Source: Flavobacteriales bacterium (lineage in GTDB: Bacteria; Bacteroidota; Bacteroidia; Flavobacteriales_F; PHOS-HE28). Taken from it: 64,000 bases of DNA. Each line of letters begins with the position of its first letter. Position 1 is the stretch's first letter. Positions 34,886 to 44,066 of this stretch are shown here, one piece after another. Under the pieces are notes generated by a model. It was not told the DNA's origin. It saw only the letters and a list, made by a program, of their open reading frames with translations, and searched no databases. The position numbers and the translations under genes were made by a program. Where the stretch lies: contig JAEUTA010000013.1 of NCBI GenBank assembly GCA_016788205.1, positions 86,186-150,185 of the forward strand, given 5' to 3'.

Positions 34886-35857
34886 TCAAGACTTTGCTTT
34901 CCCCATGACGATATGCGCGGTGTAAGCCAACGTGGTCCACATCCAATCGTTCAGCCCGTGTTGCAGCATGAGCCGATGTTCGACAACCGTTCCACGGAAC
35001 CCGAAATGTGAGCGCCACAGCAGCGGATCATCCTTCAGGTGCAGATAGCCTGAATAGCCCGCCAGTTCACTTCCCACGTTGAAACGGTGATGTTCAAGCA
35101 GCAGCCCGGCGCCGTACAGCAGGCAATCGTTCTGGTAGTAGTCGTTGCGGTTTGTCTGGTAGGCGAGGAACCCGGCGGTTGCATGAAGGCGCAGGCGCAT
35201 TGATGCCGAAAGAGCGAGCCATCGCCCGGTGGATAGATCGAAGTGATATCCTGGCGCATCCGTGTGGCGAGCGGCTTTCAGGTTGTCGCCGCTCGCGGTG
35301 CGCAGGTTCACACGGAACACCACGCCCCAACGCTTGCCTTCTTCGGGTATCAGGCGGAACATCGTCGAAACGTTCAGATCACCGGCACTGATGCCCTTGC
35401 CATCGCGCTCCCGCGAGAAGCGTTCATCGCGGATGAGGGTGTCGGTTACATAGTGCTCTATGGCCATCCACTCCGCCGCAACGGCGATACGACCCGGAAT
35501 GAACGCATGCTGGTAACGGAGAAGAAGATCCTGGGTGTCATCCCCACGGCTCCAATGCGTGCGCGCGCTGATCTCGAGGGCGCTGGTGCTATCGATCGCA
35601 CCGCGCTCTAGCCGTGGTACAGGCAAGGCGTTCGGCCCCATGTAGCCCGGCGAGAATTTCAGGTAGTCCGACCAATGCGTGAGGCCATCCCAATCGTGCT
35701 TCTGCACCCACCAATCGTACTGCTGCGCCTGACCGCTCAGCTGGAGCAGGAACGCAAGAAGGATGATCGCGCTGCGGTTCAAAGGACGGGGAGTGCTTGC
35801 AGGAGTGTTTCGGCCTTCTTCGCGCCGATCCAGAGAAAATCGTCTTCTGGGAGGCAC
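34886..35857 (-). CDS. Outer-membrane-like beta-barrel protein of unknown function
   Basis: Up to 323 residues. A signal-like segment AIILLAFLLQLSGQAQ precedes a body of alternating amphipathic strands (LEISARTHWSRGDDTQDLLLRYQHAFIPGRIAVAAEWMAIEHY, WGVVFRVNLRTAS, HRFNVGSELAGYSGYL), as in outer-membrane barrels. No family recognised. The outermost start is GTG at 35857, which leaves ~28 polar residues before the signal segment; the TTG at 35782 would give MNRSAIILL, a more natural signal peptide. Confidence 0.7.
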   Translation of the reverse strand: MPPRRRFSLDRREEGRNTPASTPRPLNRSAIILLAFLLQLSGQAQQYDWWVQKHDWDGLTHWSDYLKFSPGYMGPNALPVPRLERGAIDSTSALEISARTHWSRGDDTQDLLLRYQHAFIPGRIAVAAEWMAIEHYVTDTLIRDERFSRERDGKGISAGDLNVSTMFRLIPEEGKRWGVVFRVNLRTASGDNLKAARHTDAPGYHFDLSTGRWLALSASMRLRLHATAGFLAYQTNRNDYYQNDCLLYGAGLLLEHHRFNVGSELAGYSGYLHLKDDPLLWRSHFGFRGTVVEHRLMLQHGLNDWMWTTLAYTAHIVMGKAKS

Positions 35858-35927
35858 ATGTAGGATGGCATATTTCTACCCAAAGTGACTAGGACCTGAA
35901 TGCGGCCAATAGCCTGGGCGCCCTCGG

Positions 35928-37520
35928 CTACTCTTTGATGACGCGAAAAGTACAGGTCTTCGTCTTGATGAAGTATGACCCATTTTCCAGCACCCTAAGG
36001 TCTATCGGTGCCAACTCCCGATAGGAGTGGCGCTCGTGAACGAGGCGACCCAACTGGTCGACGATGCTCAGCTCTTGCGCTCCGGGTCCGATACCACTCA
36101 GAGCGGTGAAGGAAGTAGTGGGGTTGGGATAAGCCTTGCAAGCCTCGTTCTTGCTTGAGCGCTCCGGAGCGATCCCGACCTCCGGCTTGGCCGTGTGGGC
36201 GACGTAGGCACTCCACCCATCGCTGTGCTCCAGCTCAAAGGGAGGGAGAACAGCAGTGTACAGAAAATGACCAACTAGTAGGAATTCGCCTTCGGAGTCC
36301 ATCACCGCTGTGTTCATCCACTGTGCTTGTTGGCCACCGCAAGAGTACCATTGTAACGGATCCTCTTGGGCTCCGAATCGGGTGAAATAGATGTCTGCAT
36401 AGTCCGTGCACTCCAGGGTCTGGTCCGCATAGTTCAGGGATCCGCTATATGCACCGAGAACTGCCGCATGGATGTTCGAGACAGCGAAAAGGCTAAGGTC
36501 TTTTTCGGCGCCGGTATTCCCGATGACCTTTGCCCATTCCCATTGACCGGTCGGTGAACGAGAGAGCAATAGGATGTCCCGAGAGCATGTGTCTGGGAGA
36601 TCGATGCCGGTGGGTTGATAGCCGCTTGAGAAGACTTCCGCAACGAAGAGACCGCCATCAGAACGTTTGGCTATTCTCAAGAGGTTGAAGTTCCAATCGG
36701 CGGGTAGTGTGCTGTCCGCGGTTAGGATCCCCGAGGGAGAGACGTGGATCAGTTGATTCACCGGATCAGGGCCGACCCATACGGAATCACCACCGATCAC
36801 CGTTGGGCCATACAACCAAGTTGCGGTCAGACAGGAACCATCGTCCAACGTAACCAGATCTTGTGGACGGAAACTGCTCCATCCGGATAACGTACTGACC
36901 CATTGCCAGTTTCCTTCACTATCCATGGCAGCGACGAAAAAGTCATTCTCGACCGCGTAGGGGAGGATGAAATCCCCGAAACGGGCATCATATAGATAGG
37001 TCCCGTTCATGCGCAATGTCCCGTCTTGTGCGAGAGCCAAGGTACGCGCCTCATCGTTGCCGATCCAACCAGCAGTTCGTACCCAGGCGAGTTCGCCGTT
37101 CGGGGTGAATTTGACAATAAGGATGTCCATGTTGCCGGAGCCCACGATAAGCGAATCTGCGACCGAACATTGGTTCGAAAATGTGCCGTAGAGGTAGACG
37201 GCGTTGTTGTCAGCAGCCAATGACCACACCCGGTCCATGCCAGTGCCGCTGATCTGTTCGGACCAAAGAACGACTCCGGTGTCATTGAGGCATGCTACGT
37301 AGATATCCCGGGATCCTGCGGAAACGTATTCGGAATCCCCAACAGTGATATTCTGACTGAACTCCCCGGCAGTGAAAATGCGCCCATTCGGGCTTTGGGC
37401 GATAGCACGACCCGTTGCCTGTTCGCTAGAGGGGAAGACGGTTACCCAATCGAAATTCTGGCCGAAGCCAGGGCCAGCGATGGCCAAGAAGAATACGAGC
37501 GATGCATGTCGACCTAACAT
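35928..37520 (-). CDS. Secreted repeat protein with type IX secretion sorting domain
   Basis: 530 residues. Signal peptide (cut near GFGQ), then a propeller-like body of repeated W/GN-rich blades: RIFTAGEFSQNITVGDSEY, AVYLYGTFSNQCSVADSLIV, TLRMNGTYLYDARFGDFI. The last ~75 residues are a T9SS type A sorting domain: KAYPNPTTSFTALSGIG, LSIVDQLGRLVHERHSY, GSYFIKTKTCTFRVIKE. So it is exported through the type IX system and attached to or released from the surface. Blades of this kind occur in Bacteroidota proteins of unknown role. TATTTTGC at 37525-37532 precedes the ATG by four bases. Confidence 0.85.
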   Translation of the reverse strand: MLGRHASLVFFLAIAGPGFGQNFDWVTVFPSSEQATGRAIAQSPNGRIFTAGEFSQNITVGDSEYVSAGSRDIYVACLNDTGVVLWSEQISGTGMDRVWSLAADNNAVYLYGTFSNQCSVADSLIVGSGNMDILIVKFTPNGELAWVRTAGWIGNDEARTLALAQDGTLRMNGTYLYDARFGDFILPYAVENDFFVAAMDSEGNWQWVSTLSGWSSFRPQDLVTLDDGSCLTATWLYGPTVIGGDSVWVGPDPVNQLIHVSPSGILTADSTLPADWNFNLLRIAKRSDGGLFVAEVFSSGYQPTGIDLPDTCSRDILLLSRSPTGQWEWAKVIGNTGAEKDLSLFAVSNIHAAVLGAYSGSLNYADQTLECTDYADIYFTRFGAQEDPLQWYSCGGQQAQWMNTAVMDSEGEFLLVGHFLYTAVLPPFELEHSDGWSAYVAHTAKPEVGIAPERSSKNEACKAYPNPTTSFTALSGIGPGAQELSIVDQLGRLVHERHSYRELAPIDLRVLENGSYFIKTKTCTFRVIKE

Positions 37521-37524
37521 GAAG

Positions 37525-37532
37525 GCAAAATA
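37525..37532 (-). promoter_or_regulatory. -7 promoter box TATTTTGC before the T9SS cargo gene
   Basis: Minus-strand TATTTTGC, four bases before the ATG at 37520. Confidence 0.45.
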
Positions 37533-37586
37533 GTGACGCTTCCGCGTCCGTCGGAATACTGAACGAGCAACGGCCGTCGGGGTGAA

Positions 37587-39383
37587 CTACGACGGTGACA
37601 GGCCCAACCTCAAGATCTCAGCCTTTTTTGCACCTACAGTAGAAACCACTTCGTCGGCCGTGGCCTCTTTGATGCCCTTGATGGACCCGAAACGCTTGAG
37701 CAGCTTTTGCGCCGTTGTCGGTCCGATACCGGGTATGTCTTCGAGGCCGGTACGCACGATCCGCTTACTGCGACGGCCTCTGTGGTGTGTGATCCCGAAG
37801 CGGTGCGCCTCATCCCGCATCTGTTGGATCACACGCAGCGTGCTGCTGCGTTTGTCAATGTGCAGAGGCGCTGGGTCATCCGGAAAGTAGAGCTCTTCCA
37901 ATCGTTTCGCGATACCGACGAGCGCCACCTTACCGCGCAGGCCCAGCCGGTCGAAGACGCTCATCGCCGCATGGAGCTGGCCCTTGCCCCCATCCACCAC
38001 CACGAGTTGGGGTAGGGGTTCACCTTCCGTGATCAAACGCGCATAACGGCGTTCCACGCTCTCCTCCATGCTCGCGAAATCATCCGGTCCCACGACCGTG
38101 CGGATGTTGAAGTGGCGGTAATCCTTCTTGCTCGGCTTGCCATCCTTGAACACCACGCACGCGCTCACGGGATCGGTGCCTTGGGTGTTGCTGTTGTCGA
38201 AACACTCGATGTGGCGCGGCAGCTCCGAGAGGTGGAGATCCTGCTTCATCTGCTCCAGGATCCGGTTCGTGCTGGCTTCCGGGTCGACCAGCTTTTCCTG
38301 TTTCTGTTTATCCGCCAGGAAGAACCGTGCATTGCGTTCACACAGTTCCAGCAGCTTCTTCTTGTCGCCGATCTTGGGGACGATGAAGGTGAGGCCCGGC
38401 ACTTCGATCTCCGGATCGAACGGTACGATGGCTTCAGGTGCGGTGCCGTGGTAACGTTCGCGCAGTTCGGCGATCGCCAACTGAAGCATCTCCACATCGC
38501 TCTCTTCCAAACGTCGCTTTAATTCAATGGTGATCCCATGCACGATGGCCCCGTCGATCACGCGCATGTAGCTGACGTACGTGCTGCTGGTGTCGCTCAC
38601 CAGTCCATAGATGTCCACGTCGCCGATGTCCGGGTTCACCACGATGCTCTTGGCGCGGTAGTTCTCCAGACGCTCGATCCGGCTGCGATAGTCCTCTGCC
38701 GCCTCGAACTCCAGGCGCTCGGCGTGTTCATGCATCAGCGGCTTCAGCACTTTCAGCAGGCCGCTCACGCGTCCCTTCACGATCTCGCGGACCTGCGTGA
38801 TGCTGGTGTTGTAATCGGCCTCGCCCTGCAGCCCTTCGCACGGCCCTTTGCAGTTGCCGATGTGGTACTCCAAACACCGCTTGAATTTGCCAGCGGCGAT
38901 GTTCTTGGGTGATAGGTCGTAGTTGCAGGTGCGCAGTTTGTAGAGCTTGTGCGTCAGCTGCAGCACGGTCTTCATGGTGCGCACCCCGGCGTACGGTCCA
39001 TAGTATTCGCTGCCGTCCTGCTCGGGATTGCGCATGCCTTCCACACGCGGGAAACGTTCATTGACTATACGGATGAACGGGAAGCTCTTGTCATCGCGCA
39101 GCAGGATGTTGTAGCGCGGTTGGTGCTGCTTGATCAGCGAGTTCTCCAGAAGCAACGCCTCGAATTCCGTTGGCACATGGATGACCCGTAGGTCCGCGAT
39201 CTTGCGCACGAGGATGTTCGTCTTGCCATCGGTGTGCGTCTTGGCGAAATAGCTCGTTACCCGGTGGCGCAGGTCCTTGGCCTTGCCCACATAGAGGATG
39301 ATGCCTTCCGCATCCAGGAATTGGTAGACCCCCGGTGTATGCGGGAGCAGTTTCACCTTCTCACGGACGTCGAGATCGGACAT
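37587..39383 (-). CDS. uvrC: Excinuclease ABC subunit C
   Basis: 598 residues. Makes the dual incision around bulky DNA lesions with UvrA and UvrB. Domains in order: N-terminal GIY-YIG nuclease (TPGVYQFLDAEGIILYVGKA with the catalytic Arg soon after), a Cys-rich linker (CLEYHIGNCKGPCEG), UVR helix region (~200-240), the C-terminal RNase H-like nuclease (IECFDNSNTQGTDPV, VVDGGKGQL) and a helix-hairpin-helix (LEDIPGIGPTTAQKLLKRF). Full length. Confidence 0.96.
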   Translation of the reverse strand: MSDLDVREKVKLLPHTPGVYQFLDAEGIILYVGKAKDLRHRVTSYFAKTHTDGKTNILVRKIADLRVIHVPTEFEALLLENSLIKQHQPRYNILLRDDKSFPFIRIVNERFPRVEGMRNPEQDGSEYYGPYAGVRTMKTVLQLTHKLYKLRTCNYDLSPKNIAAGKFKRCLEYHIGNCKGPCEGLQGEADYNTSITQVREIVKGRVSGLLKVLKPLMHEHAERLEFEAAEDYRSRIERLENYRAKSIVVNPDIGDVDIYGLVSDTSSTYVSYMRVIDGAIVHGITIELKRRLEESDVEMLQLAIAELRERYHGTAPEAIVPFDPEIEVPGLTFIVPKIGDKKKLLELCERNARFFLADKQKQEKLVDPEASTNRILEQMKQDLHLSELPRHIECFDNSNTQGTDPVSACVVFKDGKPSKKDYRHFNIRTVVGPDDFASMEESVERRYARLITEGEPLPQLVVVDGGKGQLHAAMSVFDRLGLRGKVALVGIAKRLEELYFPDDPAPLHIDKRSSTLRVIQQMRDEAHRFGITHHRGRRSKRIVRTGLEDIPGIGPTTAQKLLKRFGSIKGIKEATADEVVSTVGAKKAEILRLGLSPS

Positions 39384-39420
39384 GGCCGCCCAAATATCGA
39401 CCGATCGAGCCTTGCCCCGA

Positions 39421-42400
39421 TCAAGGTAGTTGTTCCATGCGCGTACTGGTCGGTATCACCCCGCCGATGTTCTGGAGGATGATGTCCCGGTCGTTGCCTG
39501 AACCCGTGTACATCACCACACCATCGAGGTTGACATCCTCTGGGTAGTAACCGCCGACCGTATTGGTGGGGACCACCCCGCCCACGCGGAACAACACCGG
39601 GTCTCGATCGTTGCCTGAGCCGGTGTACATCAGAATGCCATCGCCGTTGCCGTCGCCAGCCCACAGCGCGGCGATGCTACCAAGGACCTTGCGAGCATTG
39701 CTACCGTACATCACCAAAGCAGGGTCGCTCATGTTCAGCGAGCGGACCCCGGCCCCGAGAACCTGCGTGGAAAAAGTCATGGCACCGAGGTGGTTCCTGT
39801 GCAAGACAGCCACGTGATAGTTGCCTCGTGGTGCGTCAGGGAACAGCAAGGGCGCCTTGCCGTCGGCCATCACCAAGCGTCCATCAGCTTGCACCATGGC
39901 CGGGATCTCATCAATGACGACGGTGCTGTTCGCTGCACTGCGCAACTGCACTAGCACCCAATCAACGGGCTTGGATGCAGCGGTGCGGGTAAGCAATGTA
40001 GAGCTGGCCGCTCCGCCAAGTCCGTAGGGGTCCGTAGTGGGCAAAAGCCCGGCAGTGACCAGGTTCGTGCGCATGGTGTTCGCTACGGTGGCCCCTTCCA
40101 GGAAGACCGTCAGGTCGAGCTCTGCGTCGCCATCCGTGTAGTCGAACGTCCCGTCGCTGTCCCTATCGACACCAGTGCGGATCTTGGTGTTGGGGTGTAC
40201 GATGGTCCACGTTAGGGGAGATGAGCCCCCTTGTGCCGCGGTCACCAGTTGCGCGTGCGTCACGGCGGTCGCGCCATTCAGATCAGGTTGATAGTTGTCG
40301 CTGCCGAGGTAATAGAATCCCCGTTGTTCACCGTTCCAGATGCCCTTGACGATCATGGCATATTCAGCAGGCTTGTCGTTCACGAGGGTCTTCATCGTCG
40401 TAAGCTGCGCAGTGCTACCCACAGCGCCGTGCAAGGTGTGTCGGAGACCTACGGCTGGCATGGCGTCCTGTGTGGGATGCACGCGGTCGAAGGTCTGGCT
40501 GGCCGGGCTGTTCACAGCATCGATACCGCCGGACCAGCTGAGCAGCTCGGGTTCATAGTCGCCCAGATAGTGCTGTGTACCCGTCTGGTTGAAAAGCGTT
40601 TCCATGATCCCGTCGCTCATCATTCCGAAGCCACTGGTACACTCGGTGGTGTTGTAGAAGAAGCCGTTCTTGCGGTATACGGATCGCAGGTCGGGCACCA
40701 TGTTCGTGTTGTTGGTCATGACCACTTGACCATTGGTGCTGTTGGACCCGTTGCCGGGTAGATGACCACGTCCGGAACCCGTCTGGTGGCAATGCGAACA
40801 GTTCACGTTCACAGCTACGAAGAGCTTCACACCAGCGGTAGGTACGGTCTGGAAGGTGGTACCGGTGGAACGGACGCGGTTCGGGTTGTTCATGCGCTCC
40901 ACGGTGGAGGCTACGGAGACTTCCGGGCGGTAGGTCCTATAGGGGTTGGGAACGTACCAGGTAGCGGCTAGGAAGTCGGAGAACTCCTGCATACCTGCGG
41001 CGTCCAAGGGGGCATCGGTCCCTTGCAGGTCGCGGAAGGCTCCGGCGAAATCATGGAACGTCTGCTTGTCTCCGCGCCAATGCAATTTGCCCGTCCCGCG
41101 ATTGATGATGTCGATCAGGAACTGGGTGGTCTTCAAGCCCTTCATCGGGTGAAAGCTCCTGTTGCCCGCGGCGTCGGTCACGGAGGTCATCTCACCGGCC
41201 GGGTTGCCCAAGTCCCACGCGAGGCGGTCCCACTTGCCATCCACGTGACATGAACCACAGCTTATATGGCCGTGGCCACTGCCCGTGTGCGTGTTGTAGA
41301 GATGTTTGCGCCCGTTCTTGATCACCAGGGGTGTGGGATCGAAGAAGGCGGTGCGTGCGATCTCCTTATCGGTGGTCATGTCGATGGTGGAGATGGACCC
41401 GTCGAACTTGTTGAGCACGTACACGCGGCTGCGGGCATCATCGATCACCAATCCCGTGGGTCCTTCACCCACATCAATGGGCTCTGGAACGGTGCGCGCG
41501 CCGGTACTGCCAATGGTGATGACATTGTTCGACCCCATGCCCGTGACATACGCCTTGCTGCCATCCGCTTTCCAAGCTATACCACGGGGATCGCCTATGG
41601 AACGCTTGCGGTCGGCTTGAGCGGAGGCATGGGTGGTGTAGTTGATATGCGGGTTCAAGTCACTACGGGTCACGCTTCCTGCTCCAGTGAAGCGCGACAC
41701 GTTCACCGTCAGGAATTTGCCGCGAAGGTTCGGCTCGAAACGCACTTCGTTCGTAGCGTCCGTACCGATGACATGGACCTCGCCGCTTGGGTGCACGGCC
41801 ATGGCCATGAGGATGTTCCCGAGCGTTTGTTTGTACGTGACACCGGCCGTGGTGGGGTTGTTGGCGCTGATCATCGCCACATCCCGGTCCGGCATGTCCC
41901 AGCCAGCAACGCGCAGGGTGTTCGGAAGCCCGCCGGTCACGATGTTGGTCCAGTTGCGGCCGTTGGCATCCATCCATTGCCCTGCCGCGTTCTTGCGCAC
42001 CACCAAACTATTGTTGCCGGGTGCCACGGAATTGTTCGGGTTGATCGGTGGGTTGAATCCGGTCGCCCCCGAATTGGGTACTGGAACGATGCCCCCGTAA
42101 GGGCCGGCAGGGTTGGCTACGACGTTGGGGATGGTGGAGCACGCACCGGTCTGGACCGAACAGAAGCCGCCGGCATGGAACTGGTTGCCCGGGATCACCG
42201 TGGTCTGGTTGCCGCTCTCGAAGAAGGCGCAGTACACGGTGCTTCCGTCCGGGCTCACCGCCAGCGCGCGGGGTTGCTCGCCCTTCAGCAGCACGGCAGT
42301 GGGTGCCGTGGCCAGGTTCGCAGGATCGAACACCTGTATCATCTCCTGTTCAGCACAGCTCACGAACGCTTTTTGCGGCGAACCGGCGAAAACGACATCC

Positions 42401-42822
42401 GCAGGTTCGTTCTCCGTGACCACGCTCCGTACAGTGGCCTTGAGCGTGAGGTCCACGATACTGATATCGTCGCTCACCGTATTCACGACCCAGGCCTCAT
42501 TGTTGGAACGCGCACGCACCGTTACAGGATCAACGCCCACCGGGATGGTCGCGCTGTGGAGCAGGCCCGTAGTGCTTATGGCGAAAACCTCCAACGTGTT
42601 GTTCGCCGTGTTCACCACCAACAGCTTGGTGCCGTCGGGCGTCTTGTCAATGGGGTGAACGTGCGAGGATTCGAAGTTGACGAAGTCGCTCAGTGGTACT
42701 GCCGATTTGCCGGGACCGTGCATCGGAGTGCGCTCGGGCTCTATCGTGGCCGCCAACCCAACGATGGCTCCTATGGTGGTGATGGCGACCCAAGTCCGGC
42801 GGTGTTGCAGTGGTGACTTCAT
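39421..42822 (-). CDS. Large exported beta-propeller/di-heme cytochrome c protein with C-terminal Ca-binding-like repeats
   Basis: 1133 residues from MKSPLQHRRTW, with a signal peptide or anchor at ~10-26. Residues ~45-480 form a YVTN-type seven-bladed propeller (DKTPDGTKLLVVNTANNTLEVFAI, SPDGSTVYCAFF, SRVYVLNKFDGSISTIDMTTD). Two heme-c sites follow, CGSCH near 516 and CSHCH near 676, within a MauG/di-heme peroxidase-like region. The C-terminal ~80 residues hold two repeats of the form DGNGDGILMYTGSGNDRDP and DVNLDGVVMYTGSGNDRDI, dockerin-like acidic loops also seen on Bacteroidota surface proteins. Likely a periplasmic or surface redox enzyme. The frame upstream of 42822 is not supported. 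Confidence 0.83.
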   Translation of the reverse strand: MKSPLQHRRTWVAITTIGAIVGLAATIEPERTPMHGPGKSAVPLSDFVNFESSHVHPIDKTPDGTKLLVVNTANNTLEVFAISTTGLLHSATIPVGVDPVTVRARSNNEAWVVNTVSDDISIVDLTLKATVRSVVTENEPADVVFAGSPQKAFVSCAEQEMIQVFDPANLATAPTAVLLKGEQPRALAVSPDGSTVYCAFFESGNQTTVIPGNQFHAGGFCSVQTGACSTIPNVVANPAGPYGGIVPVPNSGATGFNPPINPNNSVAPGNNSLVVRKNAAGQWMDANGRNWTNIVTGGLPNTLRVAGWDMPDRDVAMISANNPTTAGVTYKQTLGNILMAMAVHPSGEVHVIGTDATNEVRFEPNLRGKFLTVNVSRFTGAGSVTRSDLNPHINYTTHASAQADRKRSIGDPRGIAWKADGSKAYVTGMGSNNVITIGSTGARTVPEPIDVGEGPTGLVIDDARSRVYVLNKFDGSISTIDMTTDKEIARTAFFDPTPLVIKNGRKHLYNTHTGSGHGHISCGSCHVDGKWDRLAWDLGNPAGEMTSVTDAAGNRSFHPMKGLKTTQFLIDIINRGTGKLHWRGDKQTFHDFAGAFRDLQGTDAPLDAAGMQEFSDFLAATWYVPNPYRTYRPEVSVASTVERMNNPNRVRSTGTTFQTVPTAGVKLFVAVNVNCSHCHQTGSGRGHLPGNGSNSTNGQVVMTNNTNMVPDLRSVYRKNGFFYNTTECTSGFGMMSDGIMETLFNQTGTQHYLGDYEPELLSWSGGIDAVNSPASQTFDRVHPTQDAMPAVGLRHTLHGAVGSTAQLTTMKTLVNDKPAEYAMIVKGIWNGEQRGFYYLGSDNYQPDLNGATAVTHAQLVTAAQGGSSPLTWTIVHPNTKIRTGVDRDSDGTFDYTDGDAELDLTVFLEGATVANTMRTNLVTAGLLPTTDPYGLGGAASSTLLTRTAASKPVDWVLVQLRSAANSTVVIDEIPAMVQADGRLVMADGKAPLLFPDAPRGNYHVAVLHRNHLGAMTFSTQVLGAGVRSLNMSDPALVMYGSNARKVLGSIAALWAGDGNGDGILMYTGSGNDRDPVLFRVGGVVPTNTVGGYYPEDVNLDGVVMYTGSGNDRDIILQNIGGVIPTSTRMEQLP
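39480..39665 (-). repeat. Tandem MYTGSGNDRD-coding repeats in the cytochrome gene
   Basis: Two nearly identical coding units for LDG/GDG-x-x-MYTGSGNDRD, about 110 bases apart, differ mainly at silent or conservative positions. They form the predicted acidic, Ca-binding-like C-terminal domain. Confidence 0.7.
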
Positions 42823-43015
42823 CGGTGGTAGACGAATGGATCGAAGGAGATCGACTTCCTTGAATGCACGGAACGCTAATCTATACCGACGAATGCCGGA
42901 TGGCAATGGTCGAAGGACTACCGGAGCCTCACTCGGTGAAGAAGTACGGCGTGAACGGTCAGGCTCTTCCGTACGATACGGATCCGCTTGCTCGGGTCAT
43001 ACGCTTCCGGGGCGC

Positions 43016-43023
43016 TACATTGC
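43016..43023 (+). promoter_or_regulatory. -7 promoter box TACATTGC before lpxD
   Basis: TACATTGC ends 17 bases before the ATG at 43041 and equals the box at 683-690. It supports the ATG at 43041 over the in-frame ATG at 42864. Confidence 0.45.
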
Positions 43024-43040
43024 CCGCATTCCACCAGCCC

Positions 43041-44066
43041 ATGCAATTCACCGCCGCACAGATCGCGCAGCTCCTCCAAGGCACCGTGGAGGGGGATCCC
43101 AACGCTACCGTTTCGCGCCTTTCCAAGATCGAGGAGGGTGGCCCGGGTTCATTGTCTTTCCTGGCTAATCCAGCATATACCCAGTACGTGTACGGTACCA
43201 CGGCCAGCGTGGTCATCATCGGAAGGGACTTCCCGCTCACGGCTCCCGTCAACACAACGCTCGTGCGTGTGGCGGATGCGCAGGGGGCTTTCGCCAAGGT
43301 GCTGGGGATGTACAACACCATCAAGCTGGACAAGAAGGGTGTTTCCGCACAGGCGGTGATCAGCGCAGGCGCCACCTATGGCGATGACTGTTACATCGGA
43401 GCGCTCGCTTTCATCGGGGAGAACGCCAGGTTAGGGAACAACGTGAAGATCTATCCTCACGCATACATCGGGGACAACGTCATCGTTGGGGACGGCGCGA
43501 CCATTTTCGCGAACGTTACCATCTACTCGGATTGTTCCATCGGTGCCCGCGTGATCATCCACAGCGGCACGGTGATCGGCAGCGATGGCTTCCGTTTCGC
43601 GACAGGCGCTGAAGGCGGCGCCAAGATCCCGCAGATCGGCAATGTGGTGATCGAGGACGATGTGGAGATCGGAGCGAACTGTGCCATCGACCGCGCCACG
43701 CTCGGATCCACCATCCTGCGCAAGGGAGTCAAGTTCGACAACCTGATCCACATAGCGCACAACGTGGAGGTGGGCGAGAACACATACTACGCGGCCGGCG
43801 GTGTTGTGGCGGGTTCCACCAAGATCGGCAAGAACTGCATGTTCAGCGGGCAGGTGGGCATCATCGGCCACTTGAAGATCGCGGATGGCACCATCATCGC
43901 CGCGCAGAGCGGGATCAGCAAGGACACCAAGGCGGGAGAGGCCTACATGGGCTCACCGGCGTGGGAAGCGGGCAAGTACCGCAAGAGCTATATCCACTTC
44001 CGGAACCTGGACAGGATCGTGGAGCGGGTGGACAAGTTGGAGAAAGCGGCGAAGAAGGATCAGTAG
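43041..44066 (+). CDS. lpxD: UDP-3-O-acylglucosamine N-acyltransferase
   Basis: 341 residues from MQFTAAQIAQLL. Third step of lipid A synthesis: adds the second acyl chain, N-linked, to UDP-3-O-acyl-glucosamine. The N-terminal uridine-binding domain (KIEEGGPGSLSFLANPAYTQYVYGT) precedes a left-handed parallel beta helix of hexapeptide repeats (~105-300), with the catalytic His region NLIHIAHNVEVG and a C-terminal helix with coiled-coil character. A longer frame from 42864 is rejected on homology. The stop overlaps the convergent aldehyde dehydrogenase by seven bases. Confidence 0.95.
   Translation: MQFTAAQIAQLLQGTVEGDPNATVSRLSKIEEGGPGSLSFLANPAYTQYVYGTTASVVIIGRDFPLTAPVNTTLVRVADAQGAFAKVLGMYNTIKLDKKGVSAQAVISAGATYGDDCYIGALAFIGENARLGNNVKIYPHAYIGDNVIVGDGATIFANVTIYSDCSIGARVIIHSGTVIGSDGFRFATGAEGGAKIPQIGNVVIEDDVEIGANCAIDRATLGSTILRKGVKFDNLIHIAHNVEVGENTYYAAGGVVAGSTKIGKNCMFSGQVGIIGHLKIADGTIIAAQSGISKDTKAGEAYMGSPAWEAGKYRKSYIHFRNLDRIVERVDKLEKAAKKDQ

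Noticed and set aside
41266..42816. 516-codon plus-strand frame
   Set aside because: Antisense to the propeller part of the cytochrome protein; no motif seen.
42864..43040. N-terminal extension of lpxD
   Set aside because: LpxD proteins start at the equivalent of MQFTAAQIAQ, and a -7 box lies just before that ATG.
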